Origin: Branchiostoma floridae
Taxonomy: Eukaryota; Chordata; Leptocardii; Amphioxiformes; Branchiostomatidae
DNA: 64,000 nt
Assembly: GCF_000003815.2 (NCBI RefSeq)
Contig: NC_049979.1
Span: 11,130,471 to 11,194,470 of the forward strand
Reading direction: 5' to 3'
In this document: piece after piece, positions 49,501 to 59,400 of the stretch
Numbering within the stretch: position 1 is the stretch's first letter
How the letters are laid out: each line of letters begins with the position of its first letter
Program-made: the position numbers and the translations under genes
The notes under the pieces: model-generated
What the model was told of the DNA's origin: nothing
Databases searched by the model: none
Seen by the model: only the letters and a program-made list of their open reading frames with translations

Positions 49501-52391
49501 AGTGCATCAGTGCGCCGGTTAAAGTGTATGGCACACATGACAGGGTCTGATCTCATCAGGTTCCATTTGTCTTGCTGAGGTAATGCTTTAGCTTCCTCAT
49601 ATGTCAGATCAGGATTGAGAGACATAAACAGCTCTGGCCAGTTCAAGTCATTTGCTGACACAGTGAGAAACCAAGTTGGTGGGCCAATTGTGTTGATTTT
49701 TGCTAGTAGGTTAAGCAGTTGGTCCTTAAAGTATGCTGCTGTTCCACGGATGTTCTTCATGAAAGTGTATGATGTGCTTTCAACATCTTCATGAATATTC
49801 TGACGCAGATCACCTGCTGTCAGAGGTTGTGGTGAAGATTGTGAGGTATCATTACCTTGCTTTTGCATTCTACACACAATTGATATCTGACTGTACAATT
49901 TCTTGATTTCATATGAGTTCAAAGCAAAGAAGAGCCAAGGGATATTTTTCCTCCAGATATCATTGATATTAAGTAGTCGTGACTGGAAGTACTGTAAGTC
50001 TGTCATAGGTATTTCTCTCATCTGTTGGAAACCATTACAACCATATGGATACAGCTGAGGGAAGCAGTGTTCCTCGAGGTCTTTCTCCTTAAAAATACTT
50101 TGTGGTGCTGATGTTTCACGAGGGAGAGATACTGATGGTACAGTGTCTGTTGCACTCTGCAACAGAGATTGTAAGGGAATATTTGGATTGATGTAGTTGC
50201 ATGGAAAAGCAGACAGCTCTGTGACATTAGAAGATCCATTTGATTGATGGATTTCATCATAGTTGGCAAGATTTGAATGGAATTCGCATGATGTTTCCTT
50301 CCAATCTTCAAAGGAAGCTATGTTTACATCTGAGTAAAGACTATTGTTAGTGATCAGCCATGTTAGAGCTTCATGCATGTGAGTATATCGCACAATGTAT
50401 TGTGGATCATTTCTTTGTGTTCTATCGTTAGTTTCGGAGGGATGTACTATTACGATTCCTGATGTGTTTTGACAGCGTGGTAAGAGATTGCAAGATGTTT
50501 CAATGTTGGTAGAGAAACTTATGGCTTGGCCTTGTTCACCATATTGTCCACCTGGTAGGATAACAAGCTTTACAAATGTGTACTTCAGGCTGACAAGTCT
50601 TGTCTCCATTCTAGTAAGCTGTTTTATACATGATGGGATATCACCTGGGTCCATATTGTTAGTCCAAGCATTGGGTATTGGGTTTTGTCTTTCAATAGCA
50701 GTTGAACACTTTGAACACAGATGGCATTGATCAGAGTTATTTTGATGTGCGTACTTCATAGTATCTGTTACAGAAATGTTGCAGGCTCTTACTTGCTCAT
50801 GAAATAAGAATTTTCTACACAGAATGCAATAGTATTTTGGTTGCTGCTGTATGTAGCAATGGAATGCTGGGAACTCTGATTTGTACCCTTCGTTAGTATG
50901 CTCAGTGTGACCTGTGCTATGTTCTTTCACATACTTGTTAGCAGCTGTATTCCTTTGGTAGTCACGGCACTTCTTTAGACGTTCAGCTCTATGCTGAGAA
51001 GTTTCATTAGCTGCTTTGTTTCTGTAGTTTAATCTTTGTTTTGCAAGTCTTTTTAACCTTTCGTCAGATGTTTCATTTTGTTTCCTGGCTTTGTTACATT
51101 CTCTTCGCTTAGCAAGTCTGTCTGCTTTTTTATCAGCTGTCTCTCTTTGTTTCTCGGCTTTGTAGCATTCTCTTTGCTTAGCAAGTATGTCTGCTTTTTT
51201 ATCAGCTGTCTCTCTTTGTTTCCTGGCTTTGTAGCATTCTCTTCGCTTAGCAAGTCTGTCTGCTTTTTTATCAGCTGTCTCTCTTTCTTTCCTGGCTTTG
51301 TAGCATTCTCTCCGCTTAGCAAGTCTGTCTGCTTTTTTATCAGTTGTTTGTGGTTTCTTAGTTTTAAAATGTGTGCATTGCTTTGCAATTCCGTCAGCAT
51401 TTTGTTCAGCTGTTTCTGTTGCTATGTTGGGTGTGTACTGTGTTCTTTGGTTTGCATAGCTGTCTGCATTTTGGTTAGTTGTTTGCTTTGTGTCACTTAC
51501 TTGTTGATACATGAACATGTCTTGTTTCTTTGCACTCAATTTGTGTTTCGCAGAATTATGTTGACCCTTTGAAGTCCTTGTATAAAAAGAAGATAGGTTT
51601 AGAGGTTGTAAGGTGCCTTCAATCAGTACCGATTTAGATGGTGGTACTAATGAGTTAACTTTCTGAGCCTGTAGAAAGCTGTGTGATCCCATTGGCTCAT
51701 TGTTGTCAGTCAGTGTCAAATAGCGTACATCCAGTTCCGTAACATCACTTGTCAATTCAATGTTTTCTGATTGCACTGCTACAAGCTCAAAGTTGCATGT
51801 TAGACTTGGTTTCCAATTAAGTGTTTGTAAGAATTGACAAAGGTTAGTAATCGTCATGTGCCTACTTAAAGCAGATGAGCCATTATCATCAGGCAGTGCT
51901 GTTGTTTGACTTCTGGCATGTGAATCATAAACAAAATAATTGTTACCAGTATGCAGTAAGGCTACTGTGGAACCACTTGATCCAGATGCTGTTATGAGCA
52001 AACATGTGTCAGATATAGCAAATGCTTCTTCTAGGGCTGTCTGCAATGTGTAGTAGGGATAATATGCTTGTCTGCTAAACACGTCTCCAGTATATCGCTC
52101 TTTGATTGTTATGTGCAAAGTGTTGTTTCCAATCTGCCAATAATTGGGCAGATCATCAACTGATAGGTAAGATACAGTAGGCGGTAGAGATGGTTTTATG
52201 CGGTTGTAAAGTGCATCACCTTCAAACAGTACAGTATCAAGATCTGTGGATGTCCAGGAAGTTGCTTGTTTGTTAGCAGAGTGATAAAGGATAGCTATCA
52301 AAGAATTTGCAGTACATTGTTTACCTCTACTAGTTTCATTGAAAATGTTGTTGCCTTGGTGGTAGTTTCCTGACAGTGTAGCTTCACACAT
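46524..52391 (-). CDS. Intact Helitron replicase-helicase with N-terminal cysteine-protease-like region
   Basis: A single uninterrupted frame of 1955 codons, no introns. Domains in order. (1) Residues about 20-165: a papain-fold/USP-like candidate with QCTANS (Cys26) and YDSHAR (Asp156, His158), spaced as in tegument-type deubiquitinases. (2) About 330-480: tandem basic repeats of 23 residues (ETADKKADRLAKRRECYKAR + KQR), STPR-type, probably DNA binding. (3) About 520-570: CxxC pairs (YYCILCRK, CHLCSKC) and then a DUF6570-like stretch (VILPGGQYGEQGQ). (4) Helitron-like Rep with HUH-type HLH (GSPHLHCMFW, about 995) and tyrosine motif YYACMYISK (about 1125). (5) Pif1-family superfamily 1 helicase: GGAGCGKS (about 1490), FIDEISMIS, FGDFYQLKPV, HKVQGLSLSK, VYVALSRV. 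These motifs look complete, so the enzyme could be active in rolling-circle transposition. Element ends are not certain. Confidence 0.95.
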   Translation of the reverse strand: MCEATLSGNYHQGNNIFNETSRGKQCTANSLIAILYHSANKQATSWTSTDLDTVLFEGDALYNRIKPSLPPTVSYLSVDDLPNYWQIGNNTLHITIKERYTGDVFSRQAYYPYYTLQTALEEAFAISDTCLLITASGSSGSTVALLHTGNNYFVYDSHARSQTTALPDDNGSSALSRHMTITNLCQFLQTLNWKPSLTCNFELVAVQSENIELTSDVTELDVRYLTLTDNNEPMGSHSFLQAQKVNSLVPPSKSVLIEGTLQPLNLSSFYTRTSKGQHNSAKHKLSAKKQDMFMYQQVSDTKQTTNQNADSYANQRTQYTPNIATETAEQNADGIAKQCTHFKTKKPQTTDKKADRLAKRRECYKARKERETADKKADRLAKRRECYKARKQRETADKKADILAKQRECYKAEKQRETADKKADRLAKRRECNKARKQNETSDERLKRLAKQRLNYRNKAANETSQHRAERLKKCRDYQRNTAANKYVKEHSTGHTEHTNEGYKSEFPAFHCYIQQQPKYYCILCRKFLFHEQVRACNISVTDTMKYAHQNNSDQCHLCSKCSTAIERQNPIPNAWTNNMDPGDIPSCIKQLTRMETRLVSLKYTFVKLVILPGGQYGEQGQAISFSTNIETSCNLLPRCQNTSGIVIVHPSETNDRTQRNDPQYIVRYTHMHEALTWLITNNSLYSDVNIASFEDWKETSCEFHSNLANYDEIHQSNGSSNVTELSAFPCNYINPNIPLQSLLQSATDTVPSVSLPRETSAPQSIFKEKDLEEHCFPQLYPYGCNGFQQMREIPMTDLQYFQSRLLNINDIWRKNIPWLFFALNSYEIKKLYSQISIVCRMQKQGNDTSQSSPQPLTAGDLRQNIHEDVESTSYTFMKNIRGTAAYFKDQLLNLLAKINTIGPPTWFLTVSANDLNWPELFMSLNPDLTYEEAKALPQQDKWNLMRSDPVMCAIHFNRRTDALLRFILNSPQHPIGVITDHWIRVEFQLRGSPHLHCMFWVENAPNLDTIEGRQRAPEFIDKYVSTQLPDDENSLLHELVSKYQRHHHTRTCEKGRTKCRFHFPREVSQTTRLRLDVDANRSAQFYVTKRTQQDIWINAYSPTLLLHMQSNMDIQMVGSKYGAAYYACMYISKAEPDNLQTAIYAGLSHLPPNSTKRARLAQIGNTVLSHRLVGGQEVGYRLANLQLIQSSRQTVSINAKPPHKRMRLLKPKDDLDKLDDSSSDIFTKGTAQYYAMRPHGNPWDTMSLFTFAATYSITSIEPSEASQTIKLQQCDRWIKKRQKLACVRSSKLSSGNGDDYFYGLLYMYYPWRNENDILAEYACAQDAFSAKKDQFDNSLAQHFHFTSDIEQAIMQVRLLSDDLTSIATTLAPNVTHQQLQTEHDFNTEGLHLDAQWTAQNAEQAAASVAQTNSIDMISSENLTMLHDDSLAWNTVSRYTMADDAFFDALNNMSHDQQHVFNTVKEHFLLMNRHQADRASPKPQPLRLFVTGGAGCGKSFLIKVLNEYLIRTSNCPTSPVMLTAPTGVAAYNIGGFTVHSALSLPVDHSRRGKTQYLPLSAEKLSQLRRKFSNVHTVFIDEISMISNVRLEHIHLRLSEIKDTTADQHSYFGNLNIIAFGDFYQLKPVFGKFIFEDSLNQQEPFTHLWRSLFKPLFLTVNHRQKTDKEFTELLNRVRVGLPTNADIALLSTCIKRRAEIEQSAFSMALHIFPTRKKAIEHNMQELQRLYAQTDTQIHVLTARDEMTDGPVNANNIPEQDLISEDTSETAGLEKELRLAKGCRVMLLRNILSEDGLVNGAQGTVEDFLSQDSENDQQYNSNVPTVTGVYVKFDNPRVGQMLQDPTKNNAILISAITAKFFARYSTVFTRTQFPLQLSYASTCHKVQGLSLSKVVLDIGPSVFSPGMVYVALSRVTSLEGLAILEFEPKRITAFQSVLREMTRLTQSITPSQQPDST

Positions 52392-52479
52392 TATGGATAA
52401 GTTGAATCAGTAACTTATACTTTAGAAATGTTCACACATTATGGATAAGTTGAATCAGTAACTTATACTTTAGAAATGT
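52383..52479 (-). repeat. 48-bp tandem duplication covering the Helitron start codon
   Basis: Two copies of a 48-base unit (plus-strand TTCACACATTATGG... at 52383 and 52431). The second copy lies upstream of the gene and repeats its start (minus-strand ATG at 52437-52439), creating a five-codon upstream reading frame, MCEHF then TAA. Confidence 0.85.
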
Positions 52480-52498
52480 ACAATGTATGTAGATTTCG

Positions 52499-52975
52499 AG
52501 TGTGCGTATAAGTGCAGTTTGCACGGTGAGTGCGAGAGCACAGAGGCAGGGGTTGGACTTGTAATTGGATTGAGTGCGAATGCACAGTCTGCGCACAGAG
52601 GCAGGGGTTGGACTTGTAATTGGATTGAGTGCGAATGCACAGTCTGCACGGTGGCAGGGGTTGAACTTGTTGTTGTATTGAGTGCGAATGCACAGTCTGC
52701 ACGGTGGCAGGGGTTGAACTTGTTGTTGTATTGAGTGCGAATGCACAGTCTGCACGGTGGCAGGGGTTGAACTTGTTGTTGTATTGAGTGCGAATGCACA
52801 GTCTGCACGGTGGCAGGGGTTGAACTTATTGTTGTATTGAGTGCGAATGCACAGTCTGCACAGTGGCAGAGGTTGAACTTGTTGTATTGAGTGCGAATGC
52901 ACAGTCTGCACGGTGGCAGGGGTTGGAAGATTGAGTGCAAAAGCACAGTCTGCACGATGGCAAGGATTGGTAATA
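52499..52975. repeat. 53-bp minisatellite on the 5' side of the Helitron gene
   Basis: About nine copies of a unit containing GAGTGCGAATGCACAGTCTG, CACGGTGGCAGGGG and TTGAACTTGTTGTTG. Unit starts include 52572, 52627, 52680, 52733, 52786, 52839, 52889 and 52933, so the period is 53 in the core with shorter or longer variants at the edges. Each unit includes the small palindrome GTGCGAATGCAC. The long frames through it are repeat artefacts. Confidence 0.95.
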
Positions 52976-55375
52976 AGTGGCAGTGATTAGACTTTGTCTA
53001 CTTGATGGCGTATTTCATTCAATATACACTTTGGCTTCAACACGGTCTGGTCTGTGCTGTGAAGAAATCTGCAATCGAAGACTGAAAGAGAAGGAAAACA
53101 ATTTCTTGTGTCAACATTAAAACCAACTGAAAGAGCATATGCATATTTAATTGATAGAATACTAGTGGTTTCTAAACATATGACAATGGAGGTTTAAATA
53201 GACCTTGACATGAATAAAGGGTAGCCAATTTCATGGCATTCTTCAATATTTGTTGTAGAGAGGATCTGCTCTCCACCGACAGCATAAATCTTTTTTAAAA
53301 ATGGGACCAAAATGAAGGCAATACGATAGAAACAGTCATGAGAAGACACTTAAAGATGGCAAACGTTAGTTGGTAAGCAAGAAAGTAAGACACGAATGTG
53401 CTCAATCATGTGAAAATAGAATTATCCGAAAAGAGGGAGGGGGGCTGTTTTGTTTCACTTCGTCTTTTCGTGTTTATGAAATTATGTTCACGGCCGGACA
53501 AACCAGCGTCATTTATTACACTTGTTAATAATTTGTTAACCTACAATGTCAGGGAAATACCACCCAGGTAACAAAATTGTCCGACAAATTATGCACAAAG
53601 AAAACTGATCTAACGGCAAGGAACCTTAATCCGACGGATTTGAGTATATTCAACACTGAACCATGAATAAACAAGCGGGCTTTTGCGCATTCCGGAAACT
53701 GTTTAGTGCACTGTTTACTATGTTTCCCCGGCCCTTAGTACACGTGCATTGGTCTCCCACTTTGCGTGGTTTGTAGAAAATATAACACTTCAAAGAGAGT
53801 GTAACTGATAGCAAGTCCCTTGGGATTCTATTCCCAGTGGAACTTTAATCCGTGACAATAATATAACAAGGCTGTTTATCAATGGATTTCATATTTACAA
53901 CGACATTAATTTGTATCAATCGGCAGCCACTTACTCGAGGTTTAAATGGCAAATCGGCATGTCGGTAAACTGCCGGTATCGCGATCAAAACTTGGCCCGA
54001 AAACACATCAACCAGCGGCAAATCAATTCTGCTGTTGCACTACACGGTTATGATGTTCTATGAAATTTTTCATCCATTGTTTGGTAAGCAAATGGCGGTA
54101 AATACGTTGTTTTGCGAATGGCTCCCCAAAAATATACCTGCAAAACACACTACAAACTCCCTACGGTACGTCCCCATGTCGGGGCCAGTTGGTTTCGCCG
54201 GTAAGATTCGTCTTGCTGACTTTGGATGTGAGCACTTTGACAATAGGGGTGAAGGGACGTACTTTCAAAATGGCGCATGTTCGGAAGGCCGCAGAATTGA
54301 CGTAACAAAGCCTGCACTGTATTTGAAACAGGGACTCTTCAAGGCATGTTGGTTGTCTTGAATGGACAGTTTATTAACTTTTTGCTATATTTACTGTGAT
54401 GATGAAGGAGTAATGTGAGGATGAAAAGTAGAAATCCTTGAAATTACGATACCTGCCCCCCTCCCACGGCTTGAATTACGAGATGTAAACATACCGGAAG
54501 ATGGATTAACTTGTCGCTGCAGCGTGCGATCTTTGTGAGCTCAATCTTACAAGGTTTTAAGTCGTATACCTAACTGGTTTTGTAAAGCACTCAAAAGAAT
54601 TTGCATACCGGAGCTAGTTTTTGACTGACAGATGGGTTCTGAAAATCACGGTTTAACCTCCCGTCACGGATAATAACGTTCCTTGCCGTTAGCTACGGCC
54701 TCACAAAGTCTGATAAAACAATGATTATTTTAGGAATCACTACGATAAAACTACAAGTTTGACATCTATATTAGCCAGAATATTATCTTACATATTCCAA
54801 GGCGTTACATTTTATTTCTGAATTAGCGATAACTTTGAAAGAAATGATGTTATAAAGACTAGGAAATTTATCTACGTACAAACCTGCTGATGCAAAATTG
54901 GACTCACACCGGAGTTTCTTAGGCATGCGTTCTGAAATGCGGCGCATATAGAATATGCATTGCAAACAAACACTTATTGCTTGCCGCAGGGCTAGGGTTG
55001 ATGTTTGAAATATAAAAAAAATGATCCTTAATATTATCTATTGCGACTTCTCGTGTGACGTTTTGTGCTGGCGCTCTCCTAAACTCACGTTAGCGTTTTG
55101 CTGCGGTCTCGGAAGGTCTCCCATGCGATCTGCAACGTTTTGATGACGTCATGGCTACTTATATATTCACATACAATTTATTAGCCTGATTCGAGAATAA
55201 TTTCATCTTTATGAATAGCTAATGCATTTTTTTTGCGAGATAATACACTTGATTTCATGCCACTCAAAATGAATTTAGAATTTTACCATACAAACGCTTC
55301 ATTCATTAAATGTAACCAAATATTAAATGCTTTTAGAACCGACCGCAAACAGAAACAAATACGTAAAACGGACGG
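52976..55375. other. Non-coding stretch upstream of the Helitron gene
   Basis: No gene-like frame. A perfect 15-bp inverted pair CTAACGGCAAGGAAC (53610-53624) / GTTCCTTGCCGTTAG (54678-54692) brackets about 1.1 kb; similarity extends a further 10-15 bases inward on each side (TTAATCCGACGG versus TTATTATCCGTGACGG). This could be a separate MITE or part of the 5' region of the Helitron. Confidence 0.5.
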
Positions 55376-55560
55376 TTTAAAATTCAACGAGGATGTACCA
55401 TTGTCTGCCTAAGCCGTCAAACTTGTCCATGAGAAAGGCGATTTGGAAGGGCCTTTGAAAGGGTCTTTGGAAGAGCAAGGTTAACAGGTCCGTCCATTGA
55501 TCCATGGAAAAGACCTGGCGTAAAGCCTTGCCTGGCGGCAAGGCAAAAAAACACCAGGAA
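55376..55560. mobile_element. Repeat end with terminal hairpin, relative of 6403-6745
   Basis: Shares ATGTACCATTGT, AAGGGCCTTTG and AGGTCCGTCCATTGATCCA with the SLC1-intron repeat. It ends in GCCTTGCC, loop TGGC, GGCAAGGC and an A-run. Compared with the other copy (GCATTGCC / GGCAATGC), both stem arms changed together (A-T to C-G), so the hairpin itself seems conserved. Confidence 0.6.
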
Positions 55561-56448
55561 CATTTGATGCCTGCTTGATTGCTTGTTTCATTTATCAATT
55601 GAACCTGATAGGACAAATGAAAGACATGCACCAGCTGGACCAATGTAGACACTGACATGAAGTACACAAGAAACTTTTCTTTAATTCAAACCACACTGAA
55701 CTCCTCTGTCAGTCTGGTGATAAGTGGGTAGAAATCTGGCTGTCCAATTAAAGTCTGTAGTACAAGTCTGCCAGGGAGACTGTCAGTGAACCACACATGT
55801 GGGAGGTGTTGATTACAGAACTTGCATGTGTTTGCATGGGTGGTGAACAGGATAAACAAGAGAAATGATACTGTAGGAATTTCTATTTGACAAAAGGTGC
55901 TGATTGGAGTGAAGGTAAACACCCGTGGAGTGTAGAGTGTTTGTAAACATAACTGGCAGTCACATGTTTGAAGTTCTGTAAAGGAGATTTGAACCTGAGT
56001 AGTACAAAGTTACATGTACATTGAGAAGTTCAAGGTCAGGAGTTTGATGTCTGATGTGTTAAAGAAAATGGGTAACATACATGTAGTTCTGCTGTTTATG
56101 ACAGTGGGAAAGAAAGAAAGAAAGAAAGCGGATGAGAACTTAATGCAAGTTTAGGGAATGATGGAAATGCTGTTTGATGACCCTTGTTTGTTCCAATGAC
56201 TGAATGAGACCCAGAGGGTTAGAATTTGCAATAAGAAACAGAATTATGTCTTGTTTTAGAATGTTTAGACGTTTCTAACTGTGAACTTCAGTGAAGTATA
56301 CTTAATGCACATTTAAAGCAGAACCAACAGCTACACTCGCTTAGAAAAGAGAGATGACCAAGCAGTAACTTGGCAGGGAACAATAGCAAGACAGGGACTG
56401 GTTAATCAACATCTGTAGCTGAAAGTATTTTTTCCTCTTCCCGTTTAG
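55561..56448. other. Stretch before the papilin-like exons
   Basis: Contains a short (GAAA)n tract near 56107-56128. The signal-peptide exon expected upstream of the papilin-like gene was not recognised here; the open frames have no motif. Confidence 0.4.
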
Positions 56449-59400
56449 ACGAGAAAGAAGAGGCAGAACTATGGTGCCACAGGAGAAGGAGAAGGGTGGA
56501 GCCCGTGGGGAGAGTGGGGACCGTGCTCCAGGACCTGTGGTGGAGGGGTGTCCTTCCAGGAGAGACTCTGCCTGGTCACCAGGTGAGACTACAAAGTGAA
56601 CCTATTCAGTCTCCAAGCAGATGTAGGGTCCCGCTCATTGTTTTATTCGTGTTTTTTAGGCGTTATGCAGGTCTTTCAGAGTTGGTTGATATTTTATCTC
56701 ACAATCCGGCCCACTAGAAGGACTCAGAGATCCCCATGTGTTCTCTGTTTAAGTTTAACCTCTGGCGGTGTGGTCCAATCAACGCTGTATCACCTTGGCT
56801 TGTAAAAAAGGACAAACAATTTTGAAGTGAAGAAAAGCTGTATGTCACGGTGGCATGGTAGTGAGTCAAGTCAAGGATCAGGACAGAGGCATGATGTTGC
56901 GGATATGATAGACTTTATTCAGGACAATCGGGGCACGTCCTACCCTGTCGGCGTCTGTAGCTCGAATCCCCCGCCCTCATACGTGTCCCTTCTCCCGACC
57001 CCTCTACATCTGGTCCCACTTAGTCCGGTGACATTCCCCACACCAGGGGTTAACAGTGACTTAACACGCTGTCACCTCGTGACACCCTCGTGACACCTCA
57101 CCCCTCATTTTTTTAAACAATTTCCACATTGTTGACAGCTGTTATCAATTATTGATCACCGGGACATATTATCAGGAAGATCATCACCGCTTTTCTTTTA
57201 CATACTTCTATACAATACTACTAATTCTTCTACAATGCAGGTCAGCGACATTCCGACATTTACAAAACAACAACAAAAACATAACAATTTACAACAACAA
57301 AAGTTCATCAAATGGTTGCCAGGTGTCCCGCGTCAACTTCCTCCTCGGCGGCCGGCTTGCGCACTTCCGGGTGTGTCCCGGAACCACAGGGAAACGACAG
57401 GAACTCCTCTGCCCGTCGGGAAGAGGCTTGTCTTGTCCACAGAGGCCTCCCGGCTGGATGCTCCCACGACGACGACTCTCTTACGACGTCGGGCCCTCGG
57501 GGCGTCGTTGTCTGCCGAGTCGTGCTGCGGAGTCTCGCCTGTAGAGGTTGGGGTCGGACAGGACAACGCAAAGCAACCACTGACGCACATACACCCGTCT
57601 GCTAACCTCGACACCTCACCTACGTCTCAACTCTTCTCTACCACTGCTCTCGCTCGCCTCTACCTCTCGACATTAACATTTCCTCAACAAATAAACACAA
57701 ACATACAGACTTTCCGACAATTACATGAAACGCCGGACACCCCTGACCTGCTATGCAAACATCATACGAACTACACGTTACTATCCCGGGGAGTAAAACC
57801 CACATGTTCTTTCTATAACGATTCTGTCTCTATCTGTACTGTCTATCTTACATCTAAACTGACCCATCTGGTGACTCCCCCCCACTGACTTCCGCCACGT
57901 CCGCATGATACTCGCTGCTCAGCTAATCTATACTGTATTCCTGATAGCACTGACATAATTTATCTAACATTGGTTGCCCACATTCTAACAAGTCTAAAAC
58001 TACTACAACAAAGCTGAACAAAGTAAGTAACAGAACTAGGCCGGTGTGCACGGTGCGCCAATGATACTATGCGAGCCCACCGACCTTCCTCCTGTGTCTC
58101 TCTCTGTATGGACTCCCTGCCCGGGCCTGCTCTTTCTCCGGTCACCATCCCGCCCGCCACGTGGCTGTCCAGCCTTGCCCCGGCCACTGCCGCTCTCTTT
58201 GCCGCTACCACAGGTCGTTACTGCCGCAGGCACTCCGGGCCGGCTCTCTGTCAGAGTAGAAGTCGGCCTGCATCTCTCGGACGACGCCTCCTCTGCTGCT
58301 TCCTCTCGCTCGCCTCGGCCACCGACACTCCCTCGCCGCCTTGCCCCTTGCTGGTCAACCCCGCGGGCTCGGTGCTCCGGATCGGCACTCTCTCCTACGT
58401 CTCTGAACGGCTCTCGTCTGCCCCTGTCCCGTCCGTTGAACTTGACTCACCCCAGCCGTACTACCAGATGTCACGGTGGCATGGTAAGTGAGTCAAGTCA
58501 AGGATCAGGACAGAGGCATGATGTTGCGGATATGATAGACTTTATTCAGGACAATCGGGGCACGTCCTACCCTGTCGGCGTCTGTAGCTCGAATCCCCCG
58601 CCCTCATACGTGTCCCTTCTCCCGACCCCTCTACATCTGGTCCCACTTAGTCCGGTGACATTCCCCACACCAGGGGTTAACAGTGACTTAACACGCTGTC
58701 ACCTCGTGACACCCTCGTGACATGTAGACCACCTTGGAATGTTGTTTCCATTGTTGTACAATGGAGTGCTTGTCTTGGTTGAAAACCAAGCATGTGTGTA
58801 ACCCTTGCGTGATGAAAGCCACATGTTCTATGCTCAAGTGTAGGCAGAGAGAATGGAGAACAACTGAAATAGGAGGAAGGGCAAAAGAATGCAGGATATA
58901 GGTTTTCAGTTCCTGACAAGCAAGATACAGGTTCTTTGTCACTAGTATAGCTGTTGATTTTACCCATAATTTCCCTAAGTCAATTTGACATAGAACATGG
59001 CTGGAAGAGCAAGATATAGTTGTCACTGTCAGATAGAATCAAATATGGCTGGATGTGTAATGAAGTGAATGTGTATTCAGTAGGTCCAGTAGGCAGATTT
59101 TTATCAGTAAAGGCTCAAAGGTTTTCACACCCCATTACCCCTTATTAATCCCTGCTCAAAGGCAGGAGGCCAGGCTCCCATGAGGGCTGCAGGGTATGGA
59201 GTGGTACTGTTACAGCTGGAGTGGGAGTTACTGTTTGCTTTGTTACAGGATTAGATTTCTAATTGTTGGGCTTAGGGGAAAGGCTCTACTGAGTCAAAAT
59301 CTTGAAGTTCAAGGCGGAAATGAGTTTGACTCTCTTCAGAGTCAAGTTGGAGCTCAAGTGTAACATCTGGCACATGTTTTCCCGTCCAAGTCTGGGGTAT

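Noticed and set aside
52432-52955. Overlapping long frames rich in HSHSIQQQVQPL and similar repeats, as a repetitive protein gene
   Set aside because: They are read-throughs of the 53-bp minisatellite in several frames, which is expected when repeat units lack stops.
44932-52975. CRISPR-like arrays
   Set aside because: The repeats are head-to-tail minisatellites without unique spacers, in a eukaryotic genome.
54035-54361. A 108-codon plus-strand frame upstream of the Helitron gene
   Set aside because: No domain, no splice context and no similarity to known families that I can recognise.
57235-58720. Overlapping long frames on both strands inside the LTR element, as gag or host genes
   Set aside because: They reflect GC-rich, stop-poor sequence; no gag, protease or polymerase motif is visible in any frame.
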